The notes under the pieces: generated by a model | Databases searched by the model: none | Seen by the model: the letters and a program-made list of their open reading frames with translations, nothing else | What the model was told of the DNA's origin: nothing | From: Treponema sp. UBA4328 | GTDB taxonomy: Bacteria > Spirochaetota > Spirochaetia > Treponematales > Treponemataceae | Direction: 5' to 3' | Assembly (NCBI GenBank): GCA_002394465.1 | Contig: DGTU01000082.1 | Coordinates: forward strand, 1 to 14,248 | Length of the DNA: 14,248 nucleotides | Part shown: one piece after another, positions 6,314 to 13,001 of the stretch | Layout of the letters: the number at the start of each line of letters is the position of its first letter | How positions within the stretch are numbered: the first letter of the stretch is position 1 | Made by a program: the position numbers and the translations under genes

Positions 6314-7081
6314 TTAGTCCCTTCCCCTTCCAAAGAGCCTGAGCAGTACAAGGAAGAGGTTTATAAAGTCAAGGTAAAGTTCAAGAGCCGCAAGAATTGA
6401 AACCTTATGATAATCGTCATTGTTTCTGGCACCGGCAGCAGTTTTTGCAACCTTCTGGCTGTCCCATGCAGCAAGTCCCGAGAAAACGATGGCAGAGGCA
6501 ATCATTATTATATAATCAAGCATTACAAGCTGAACGCCTGAAATTTTTGCCATAATCCATCCGACGGCATTTGTAATGATGATTCCGAGAAGTCCCATCA
6601 TCATGTAACGGCCGAAGGTAGCAAGATTGCGCTTCGTAGTAAGTCCCCAGAAACACATTATGAAGAACATTACCGAAGTACCCAGGAAGGCACTTACGAT
6701 TGAATAGAACTGATATACGATAAAAATTGAAGAGAGCGTTACGCCGTTCAGTACGGAATAAAGCAGAAATCCGAATGCTGCTCCTGCAACGGACATCTTA
6801 CGGATCCGCGCCGTAAGCACAAGAACTATGACTATCTCTGAAACGGCAAAAATCCAGAATCCGGCCTGATTGAAAAGCTGTCCCGGTCCGAACATAAAGG
6901 CACCAAATCTTGAAAGCATGTTATCTGGTGTTCCAAGCGGATAAACATAGATAATTTTTGAAACGAGCCATGCAACGATACCGCTTACAAGCAGTGCAAA
7001 TCCCATCCAGCCGTATGTTCTTCCAAGAAAGCGTGAACGTTCCCTGTCAGCCGTTCTTATAACTTTTGCAGCTTCTGCCAT
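6314..7081 (-). CDS. Bax inhibitor-1 / YbhL-family integral membrane protein
   Basis: A 255-residue inner-membrane protein of the BI-1 (TMBIM) family; some bacterial members, such as B. subtilis YetJ, are calcium-leak channels, others have no settled role. Seen: seven hydrophobic segments at about 23-45, 72-91, 97-118, 120-145, 157-178, 187-206 and 228-248, the family motif GTSVMFF (134-140), TKRNLATFGRYM (149-160), AAWDSQKVAK with Asp207, and LYLDFINLF with Asp238. The two acidic residues probably correspond to the conserved pair of the family. The start at 7081 (MAEAAKV) is chosen because GGAGGA lies 5 bases upstream; a longer frame to 7213 lacks a ribosome site and would cross the promoter. 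A promoter lies at 7122-7149, and the nuclease-like gene follows 12 bases after the stop. Divergent from the ankyrin lipoprotein gene. Confidence 0.92.
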   Translation of the reverse strand: MAEAAKVIRTADRERSRFLGRTYGWMGFALLVSGIVAWLVSKIIYVYPLGTPDNMLSRFGAFMFGPGQLFNQAGFWIFAVSEIVIVLVLTARIRKMSVAGAAFGFLLYSVLNGVTLSSIFIVYQFYSIVSAFLGTSVMFFIMCFWGLTTKRNLATFGRYMMMGLLGIIITNAVGWIMAKISGVQLVMLDYIIMIASAIVFSGLAAWDSQKVAKTAAGARNNDDYHKVSILAALELYLDFINLFLVLLRLFGRGRD

Positions 7082-7086
7082 TGTAT

Positions 7087-7092
7087 TCCTCC
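7087..7092 (-). promoter_or_regulatory. Ribosome binding site that sets the start of the Bax-inhibitor-type gene
   Basis: GGAGGA on the minus strand, 5 bases from the ATG at 7079-7081. It supports the shorter protein over the 44-residue N-terminal extension that is open in the same frame. Confidence 0.8.
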
Positions 7093-7121
7093 ATAGATTC
7101 AGGCAAAAAAATCTTATAATC

Positions 7122-7149
7122 ATGATAGCACAAAAACATCTAAAATCAA
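7122..7149 (-). promoter_or_regulatory. Promoter for the Bax-inhibitor-type gene
   Basis: On the minus strand TTGATT (7144-7149) and TATCAT (7122-7127) are separated by 16 bases, and the bases just before the -10 read TGC, an extended -10 element. The predicted leader is about 35 bases. The ankyrin gene on the other strand must start from this same 118-base gap, but I see no clear promoter for it (GATAAT at 7163-7168 and TATATA at 7176-7181 are weak candidates without a -35). Confidence 0.5.
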
Positions 7150-7190
7150 AATATAAAATTCCGATAATGAAAGAGTATATAAGTTTTTTG

Positions 7191-7196
7191 GGAGGA
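7191..7196 (+). promoter_or_regulatory. Ribosome binding site that sets the start of the ankyrin lipoprotein
   Basis: GGAGGA a few bases before the ATG at 7200-7202. The start it marks puts a clean signal peptide at the N-terminus; the upstream in-frame ATG at 7122 has no ribosome site and overlaps the divergent promoter. Confidence 0.8.
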
Positions 7197-7199
7197 ACC

Positions 7200-9995
7200 A
7201 TGAAAAACCGCATTCATTCAATTATCACTGTCGCAGCCGTAATTTTTGCACTTACAGGCTGTGCTTCAGCACCTCAGAAACCAGTAACAGTTCAGGAACT
7301 TATCAAGGAGGGCCGCTACGAAGAAGCAAAAGATCTTTTTATGGCAAAGGCCAATATCAACGAGCAGGATGAAGACGGAAATACGGCTTTACATCTTGCT
7401 GCAGCAGCCAACGAAAGCGACCTCGTAAGTTTTCTCATCATCAAGGGCGCTGACACGGAAATCAAAAATGCAGCAGGAGACACTGCCCTTCATATCGCAG
7501 TCAAAAAAGACTACATCTCAACGGCAAAAGTCCTCGCAATAGTTCACGGTGATATTTTTGCAAAAGATGCAGACGGAAACACAGCCCTTGAACTCGCACT
7601 TGCAAAAGGCGGCGAATGGTACGATGCAATGATTACTCCTCAGACAGGAGAACTCAGGGACATAAACGGCGAAACTATCGTTCATTATTTTGTCCGCACA
7701 AAGGATGAACTTGCAGTTTCAAGCTGCATCAGGCAGCAGATTCCCCTTTCAGTAAAAAACAATGCAGGAAAAACTCCGCTTGCACTCGCCTTTGAAAACG
7801 CATCTGATTTTTCTTCCGTAAGGATTGCAGCCTCCCTCATTCTTGCAGGAAGCGAACTGTGCCGCGGAGAATATGCTTATTTTGAAGATGCAGTAAGAAC
7901 ACACAACATGATCATACGCTTTGCTGACGGACAGACTCCTCTTCACATTGCAACGATAAACGGACATACAGGTGTCGTTAACTATATTCTTTCAGAAAAA
8001 ACTTCCGTAAGGCTCACAGACATACTTCAGTCACAGGATATTTCAGGCGCAACTCCGCTTCATGAAGCAGTACGCTACGGAAGGGCTGACATTGCAAGGC
8101 TTCTTCTTGCAAAGGGAGCACAGGTTGATGCCCTCGATTCAATCGGAAAGAGTCCTTTCCTTCTTATCATTCCTCCTGAAGCACAGAACTCAATCTATTC
8201 AACCCTCTTTCAGTACAATGCAAGCGCAACCCAGAAAGACATGTACGGAGACACCGTTCTTCATGTAGCTACAATGGGAAATGCACCGGTTGACGTACTT
8301 AACCTTCTCGTAAGTCACGGTGCCGGAGTCAATGAACGCAACAAGCAGGGCGTAACTCCGCTTTCACTTGCAATCGAAAAGAACAACACTGCCCACGTCG
8401 TATTCTATGCAAATCACGGTGCAGACATTAACGCAGAAGACCAGAACGGAAAATCACCTCTGGTTTATGCACTTGATTCTCCGACAATCGACATGCTCAA
8501 AACCCTCGTTACCAAGGAAAACATACTTACAAAAGATTCCCAGGGAAACACTCCCCTTCACATCGCACTGATGAAGGATTCACCTTTTGAATACATCCAG
8601 TACCTTATCGAAACGGGTGCTGACGTAAATGCCCGCAACAAGAGCGGAGATTCAGTTCTTTTCCTTACCGTACAAAAAAATAACCGTCAGGTTGGCGACA
8701 TGCTTCTTGAAAGGGGCGCAGACATCTTTGCAACAAATACACAGAACAACTCACCTCTCAGAATTGCACTTACAAGCGGCGGTGACATTCAGGACTGGCT
8801 CATTACTTCACAGACGATGAATACAACCGACGGAAGCGGAAACACCCCGCTCCACTACGCAGCAGAATGGAAGCTCGACAGTTCAATCCTCAGGCTCGTA
8901 GAAAAAGGTGCGAAAATCAATGCCGTAAACTCAAACGGTGAATCAGCCCTCTTCTCTGCAGTAAAAGGCAATTCACCTTCAACAATCAATACCCTCGTTC
9001 GTGCAGGAATTGAAACAGACGTACGATCAAACCTCGCACGCGATCATCTTGGAAACACTCCGCTTCACTATGCAGTAAGGTGGAATTCCCTCGATGCAGC
9101 ACAGACACTTCTTTCAATGGGAATGGAAGTAGATGCACAGAACCTCAGCGGAAAGACTGCACTCAGCGACGCCTGCCGTTCATCTAAAAAAGACATGGCA
9201 ATCCTTCTCATGAAAAACCGTGCAGACATTAATGCCGCTGATGCTACCGGAAGAACAGTCCTCATGGATTCAATTTCTTCAAACAACGAATACATGGTAA
9301 GCCTTCTCCTTGCAAACGGAGCAAATCCTCAGATTCAGGAAATGTCGGGAAGGACTGCATATCACGAAGCTGCCGTCGGCGGAAACATAAACATCATTAC
9401 AAAAGTCCGTGAAGCAGGCGGAAACCCTCTTTCACGCGACAGCTACGGTGACTCTCCGTTCTCACTCGTCCTCAGAAGCGATGACAAAATTATCAGGGCA
9501 GTCCTCGGCTCAAACCTGACAATCGTTGATTCAGACGGAAATACACCGGTACATATTGCAATCGAGAAAAAAGTAAATTCAAAAATCCTCGAAAAAATCC
9601 TTTCAATGGGCTATCAGGTTAACATCCGTAACGGAAAGGGACTTACGCCGCTCAACATGGCAGTTTCTGCAAACCAGAAAAAGAATTCCCTGATTCTCCT
9701 TGAACACGGAGCAAATCCATTTACAGCAACAATTTCAGGCGACAGCGCACTTACAAATGCATTCAAGAACGGCAACATCGAAATCCTTGATGCAATCGTA
9801 AAGTACAATGCCGCAAAAACTGACATGCAGGGAGATTCAATCCTTCACTATGCTGCACGTCTTGCCGATGAAAACATCTGCAAACACCTTGTAGAAGCAG
9901 GCCTCGACCGCAACGCAAGGAATATTTCAGGCGAAACGCCTGCCCAGATGGCAGAACGCTGGAACCGCATTACAATCGCCGGAATATTAAAATAA
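7200..9995 (+). CDS. Ankyrin-repeat lipoprotein, about 26 repeats
   Basis: A 931-residue predicted lipoprotein. Residues 1-20 form a signal peptide (basic N-terminus, hydrophobic core) ending in the lipobox LTGC with Cys21 as the lipidated residue. A short linker (22-38) and an N-terminal half-repeat (about 39-57) lead into about 26 ankyrin repeats that fill the rest of the protein up to the last residue. Many keep the core G-x-T-P-L-H-x-A followed by a GAD/GAN turn; others are short or degenerate. There is no enzymatic or C-terminal membrane domain. Ankyrin repeats bind proteins, so it is probably a periplasm-facing or surface scaffold tethered by lipid; the ligand is unknown. Ala follows the Cys, which by the E. 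coli rule would favour outer-membrane sorting, though that rule is uncertain in spirochaetes. The start at 7200 rests on GGAGGA and the signal peptide. Monocistronic, ending at a strong terminator. Confidence 0.9.
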   Translation: MKNRIHSIITVAAVIFALTGCASAPQKPVTVQELIKEGRYEEAKDLFMAKANINEQDEDGNTALHLAAAANESDLVSFLIIKGADTEIKNAAGDTALHIAVKKDYISTAKVLAIVHGDIFAKDADGNTALELALAKGGEWYDAMITPQTGELRDINGETIVHYFVRTKDELAVSSCIRQQIPLSVKNNAGKTPLALAFENASDFSSVRIAASLILAGSELCRGEYAYFEDAVRTHNMIIRFADGQTPLHIATINGHTGVVNYILSEKTSVRLTDILQSQDISGATPLHEAVRYGRADIARLLLAKGAQVDALDSIGKSPFLLIIPPEAQNSIYSTLFQYNASATQKDMYGDTVLHVATMGNAPVDVLNLLVSHGAGVNERNKQGVTPLSLAIEKNNTAHVVFYANHGADINAEDQNGKSPLVYALDSPTIDMLKTLVTKENILTKDSQGNTPLHIALMKDSPFEYIQYLIETGADVNARNKSGDSVLFLTVQKNNRQVGDMLLERGADIFATNTQNNSPLRIALTSGGDIQDWLITSQTMNTTDGSGNTPLHYAAEWKLDSSILRLVEKGAKINAVNSNGESALFSAVKGNSPSTINTLVRAGIETDVRSNLARDHLGNTPLHYAVRWNSLDAAQTLLSMGMEVDAQNLSGKTALSDACRSSKKDMAILLMKNRADINAADATGRTVLMDSISSNNEYMVSLLLANGANPQIQEMSGRTAYHEAAVGGNINIITKVREAGGNPLSRDSYGDSPFSLVLRSDDKIIRAVLGSNLTIVDSDGNTPVHIAIEKKVNSKILEKILSMGYQVNIRNGKGLTPLNMAVSANQKKNSLILLEHGANPFTATISGDSALTNAFKNGNIEILDAIVKYNAAKTDMQGDSILHYAARLADENICKHLVEAGLDRNARNISGETPAQMAERWNRITIAGILK
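7371..9992 (+). repeat. Ankyrin coding repeats with a roughly 98-codon higher-order period
   Basis: Repeats with the full TPLH-type core do not recur every 33 residues; they recur mostly every third repeat. Starts of the strong TPLH-type repeats that begin each unit lie at 7371, 7662, 7923, 8241, 8538, 8832, 9045, 9531 and 9825. Intervals of 97, 87, 106, 99 and 98 codons come first, then 71 (two repeats), 162 (five repeats) and 98. A typical unit is one canonical repeat of about 34 residues, one of about 33, and one shortened repeat of about 31 that ends in a T/K-x-D before the next canonical one. Confidence 0.75.
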
Positions 9996-10009
9996 GTCAT
10001 ATAAACGCC

Positions 10010-10040
10010 AAAAGCCGCTTCAAATGAAGCGGCTTTTTTT
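10010..10040. terminator. Bidirectional terminator between the ankyrin gene and hslU
   Basis: A perfect 12-bp stem AAAAGCCGCTTC (10010-10021) with GAAGCGGCTTTT (10026-10037), a 4-base AAAT loop and a T-run to 10040 on the plus strand. The minus strand also ends the stem in TTTT. It serves both convergent genes. Confidence 0.92.
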
Positions 10041-10060
10041 ATGCATTAAATCTGCATGAA

Positions 10061-11524
10061 CTACAGGATATATCTTGAAAGATCTTGATTTTCAACAAGG
10101 TCAGTAAGTTTTTTATCTACATAGGCAGCATCAACCGTTACGGTTTCACCTGCATGTTCATCAGCATCAAAACTTATTTCTTCAAGAACTTTTTCCATTA
10201 TCGTATGGAGCCTTCGTGCGCCGATATTTTCAGCCTTTGAATTGACTTCTTCAGCAAGTTCGCTCATACGGTTAATTGCATCTTCAGTAATGTCGAGCTT
10301 AAGGTTTTCAGTCTCAAGAAGTGCCTTGTACTGCTTGACGAGGGAATTTTTCGGTTCAGTTAAGATGCGCTTAAAGTCTTCCTGTTTAAGCGATTCAAGT
10401 TCAACCCTCAGCGGGAACCTTCCCTGAAGCTCAGGAATCAGGTCACTCGGAGAACTTACGCTGAAAGCTCCTGCCGCAACAAAAAGAATATGAGTAGTAT
10501 CAACAACACCCCATTTGGTATTTACCTTTGAACCTTCAACGATCGGAAGGATATCCCTCTGAACGCCTTCACGACTTACGGCAACTCCGCTTGAAACGCC
10601 GCCCTTTGTTGCAATCTTGTCAATTTCATCGATAAAGATAATTCCGCTCTGTTCTACCCTTTCGCGGGCAATATCCCCGGCCTTGTCAGGATCAATCATT
10701 GAATCGAGGACTTCTTCGGTAAGGTATTTTCTTGCTTCACGTACGGTCATCGACTTTTTCTTCTGATTGCGGCCGCTGAGCATATTCTGAATTTCCATCA
10801 TTCCGTTCTGAAGGTCATCCATAGAACCGCCGGCAATTATTTCCATGCTCGGCATTGAACGCTGCTTTTTTACGACAAGTTCAACTTCACGGTCTTCAAG
10901 TTTTCCTTCACGGAGCATCTGACGGAATTTTTCGCGCGTATGATTGTCAGCAGAAGCTTCATTTTTCTTCTCGTCTTCAGCCTGTTTTGCAGCAAGGGCA
11001 GCATTCTGCTCTTCCATGAGTTTTCGTGCATCTTCAGGAGTTCCGCTGAAAGGAATGAAGTCAAATTTCACTTCCTTGCCGGCAGCCTCTTTTTCTTTTT
11101 TACCGCTTCCAGGCAGAAGAAGGTCGAGAAGCTTTTCCTCAACTTTAGGGCCGCACTGCTCCCTCATTGAGTCTTCCATTTCTTTCTTCACGTTGTTAAA
11201 GCCGACTGCCATGAGGTCACGGACCATCGACTCAACGTCACGTCCGACATAACCGACTTCCGTATATTTTGTTGCCTCAACCTTTACGAACGGAGCATTT
11301 ACGAGCTTTGCAAGACGGCGTGCGATTTCAGTTTTACCGCAGCCTGTAGGTCCGATCATAAGTATGTTTTTCGGAGCAACTTCTTCCTTCATTTCCTCAG
11401 AAAGCTGAAGACGGCGGATTCTGTTGCGGAGTGCAACTGCAACTGCTTTTTTTGCCTTTGCCTGTCCGATTATGTACTGGTCAAGTTTTTCAACAATCTG
11501 TTTTGGTGTAAGTCCGCTAATCAT
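10061..11524 (-). CDS. hslU: HslU (ClpY), ATPase subunit of the HslUV protease
   Basis: The AAA+ unfoldase that threads substrates into the HslV proteolytic chamber in the cytoplasm. 487 residues, a little longer than E. coli HslU. Seen: the N-terminal TPKQIVEKLDQYIIGQ, Walker A GPTGCGKT (58-65), the pore-loop motif GYVGRD (91-96), a variable I-domain (about 110-245) rich in Glu and Lys, Walker B IIFIDEID (295-302), the sensor region ILFVAAGAF, the arginine-finger region GRFPLRVEL (368-376) and sensor 2 GARRLH (435-440). The protein ends in LSRYIL, the tail that docks into HslV. Walker A carries Cys62 where Val is common. The start ATG abuts the hslV stop (TAAATG, no gap), with GAGGAA in the last hslV codons as ribosome site, so translation is probably coupled. 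It is the last gene of the operon before a terminator. Confidence 0.97.
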   Translation of the reverse strand: MISGLTPKQIVEKLDQYIIGQAKAKKAVAVALRNRIRRLQLSEEMKEEVAPKNILMIGPTGCGKTEIARRLAKLVNAPFVKVEATKYTEVGYVGRDVESMVRDLMAVGFNNVKKEMEDSMREQCGPKVEEKLLDLLLPGSGKKEKEAAGKEVKFDFIPFSGTPEDARKLMEEQNAALAAKQAEDEKKNEASADNHTREKFRQMLREGKLEDREVELVVKKQRSMPSMEIIAGGSMDDLQNGMMEIQNMLSGRNQKKKSMTVREARKYLTEEVLDSMIDPDKAGDIARERVEQSGIIFIDEIDKIATKGGVSSGVAVSREGVQRDILPIVEGSKVNTKWGVVDTTHILFVAAGAFSVSSPSDLIPELQGRFPLRVELESLKQEDFKRILTEPKNSLVKQYKALLETENLKLDITEDAINRMSELAEEVNSKAENIGARRLHTIMEKVLEEISFDADEHAGETVTVDAAYVDKKLTDLVENQDLSRYIL

Positions 11525-12067
11525 TTAAATTTCCTCAAGTACGATATTCTGGTTTGTATAGATACAGATATTTCCTGCAATCTTAAGCGAGCGTTCTGCA
11601 ATTTCACGGGCAGAAAGGGTTCCGCAGTCAAGATAAGCAAGGGCAGCAGAATATGCATAGTTTCCGCCTGAACCGATTGCAAGCGCATCATTTTCAGGCT
11701 CAATTACGTTTCCGTCACCGCTGATCAGGAGCATTTTATCCTTATCAGCAACAATCAGCATTGCCTCAAGTTTCTGAAGTGACCTGTCCGTCCTCCATTT
11801 TTTTGCAAGTTCAACGGCACTTCTCGTAAGGTCGCCGTGATATTCCTTGACGTGAGTTTCAAACAGATCAAGCAGCGTAAAGGCATCGGCAACGCTTCCG
11901 GCAAAACCTGTCAGAATCTTGCCGTCATAAATCTTTCTTACCTTGTGTGCATTTCCCTTGCAGACAGTATTTCCAAGCGTAACCTGACCGTCGCCGGCCA
12001 TTGCAACTTTTCCGTCCTTGCGTACGCACAGAATCGTCGTACTTCGTATTTTTGTCTCGTCTGACAT
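11525..12067 (-). CDS. hslV: HslV (ClpQ), peptidase subunit of the HslUV protease
   Basis: An N-terminal-threonine protease related to proteasome beta subunits, forming a double hexamer capped by HslU. 180 residues. Seen: TTILCVRKDGKVAMAGDGQV with the predicted catalytic Thr10 exposed after removal of a nine-residue propeptide (MSDETKIRS), then GNTVCKGNAHKVRKIY, GFAGSVADAFTL, KKWRTDR, NVIEPENDALAIGSGG and AGNICIYTN near the C-terminus, all typical of HslV. Many HslV proteins lose only the initiator Met, so the longer propeptide is notable. The ATG at 12067 has GGAG about 7 bases upstream. It sits 19 bases after xer and directly abuts hslU, so the two subunits are made from one message. Confidence 0.97.
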   Translation of the reverse strand: MSDETKIRSTTILCVRKDGKVAMAGDGQVTLGNTVCKGNAHKVRKIYDGKILTGFAGSVADAFTLLDLFETHVKEYHGDLTRSAVELAKKWRTDRSLQKLEAMLIVADKDKMLLISGDGNVIEPENDALAIGSGGNYAYSAALAYLDCGTLSAREIAERSLKIAGNICIYTNQNIVLEEI

Positions 12068-12086
12068 TTTTTACTCCAGGCCCCGT

Positions 12087-12992
12087 TTATTTATTTCCGC
12101 CATGCGGATGTGCTTTGTTGTACAAATTTATAAGCTGCTCAGTCGAAATATGCGTATAGCGCTGAGTCGTACTGATGGATGAATGGCCTAAAAGTTCCTG
12201 AACCATCCTCACGTCAGCACCGTTTGTAATCATTGCAGTCGCAAAAGTATGCCTGAATGCATGCGGATTAACATGACGCTTAGTACCTTCACTTCCGGAA
12301 TAACGCGAAAGCACATACCTTATTCCCTGCGGCGTCATTTTCCCGCCCCGCTGGTTTACAAAAAGGCTTTCATCAGTTTCCTTACCTGCAAATCTTTTTT
12401 TTCTGTCGGCAAGATAAACTTCAAGCGCATTCCTTGCATCCTGCTCAAAGTATACCCTGCGCATTTTGCCGCCCTTACCGAGAACAACCGCCGAAGTCAG
12501 GTCATCAGAAAGGTCTTTTATCCTGAGGCCGGTAATTTCGCTCACACGGCATCCGCTTGAATAAAGGACTTCAAACAGTGCCTTATCGCGCGTCTGCCAT
12601 AAAAGTTCATTAACTTCCGGTTCCCGGCAGATTGCATCCGTTTCCCTGCCCGTCAAAAAATTAGGAAGTTTTTTCGGGAGTTTTACCGTCTTAATTTCAA
12701 GGGCGACATTAAGATCAATATAATTAAATTTCCGGCAATAGGCAAATAAAGAACGCACGGAAGCTATGTACCTGTTTATCGATGCAGCAGACATTTTTCT
12801 TTTTGATAGCTCTGCAATCGTAAGCCTTATGTCTTCTGCAGTGATCTGCCTGATGTCCCGGTCTTCACCGATATTCTTCATGGACATAAAGGTTTCAATG
12901 TCACGCCTGTAACCTCCGGAGGTATTGACGGACACATTCCTTACAGAATCAAGATAAAGCAGGTATTCTTCCGCATATTCCCTTAGCGTCAC
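12087..12992 (-). CDS. Tyrosine recombinase of the XerC/XerD type
   Basis: A site-specific recombinase of 301 residues, the usual Xer length, expected to resolve chromosome dimers at dif with FtsK. Seen: an N-terminal SAM-like DNA-binding domain (about 1-100) and a catalytic domain with the complete residue set Arg149 (SSGCRVSEITGL), Lys173 (LGKGGKMRRV), His244 and Arg247 (HAFRHTFATAM), His270 (LGHSSISTTQRYTH) and the nucleophile Tyr279. The start is GTG at 12990-12992 with AAGGA 6 bases upstream; that ribosome site overlaps the topA stop codon, 9 bases away. Its place between topA and hslVU matches the B. subtilis order topA-(trmFO)-codV-clpQ-clpY, which favours a housekeeping XerC role over an integrase of a mobile element. 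XerC versus XerD cannot be decided from sequence alone. Confidence 0.93.
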   Translation of the reverse strand: MTLREYAEEYLLYLDSVRNVSVNTSGGYRRDIETFMSMKNIGEDRDIRQITAEDIRLTIAELSKRKMSAASINRYIASVRSLFAYCRKFNYIDLNVALEIKTVKLPKKLPNFLTGRETDAICREPEVNELLWQTRDKALFEVLYSSGCRVSEITGLRIKDLSDDLTSAVVLGKGGKMRRVYFEQDARNALEVYLADRKKRFAGKETDESLFVNQRGGKMTPQGIRYVLSRYSGSEGTKRHVNPHAFRHTFATAMITNGADVRMVQELLGHSSISTTQRYTHISTEQLINLYNKAHPHGGNK

Positions 12993-13001
12993 TTAAGTTC
13001 C

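Noticed and set aside
7122..7199. Longer N-terminus for the ankyrin lipoprotein
   Set aside because: The upstream ATG has no ribosome site and would bury the signal peptide; GGAGGA and the lipobox support 7200.
7082..7213. Longer N-terminus for the Bax-inhibitor-type protein
   Set aside because: The extra 44 residues have no ribosome site, would cover the promoter, and are absent from the family; GGAGGA precedes the internal ATG at 7081.
12087..12992. Tyrosine recombinase as the integrase of a mobile element
   Set aside because: It lies in the housekeeping topA-hslVU operon, has normal Xer length and codon use, and there is no attachment site, tRNA or phage gene nearby.
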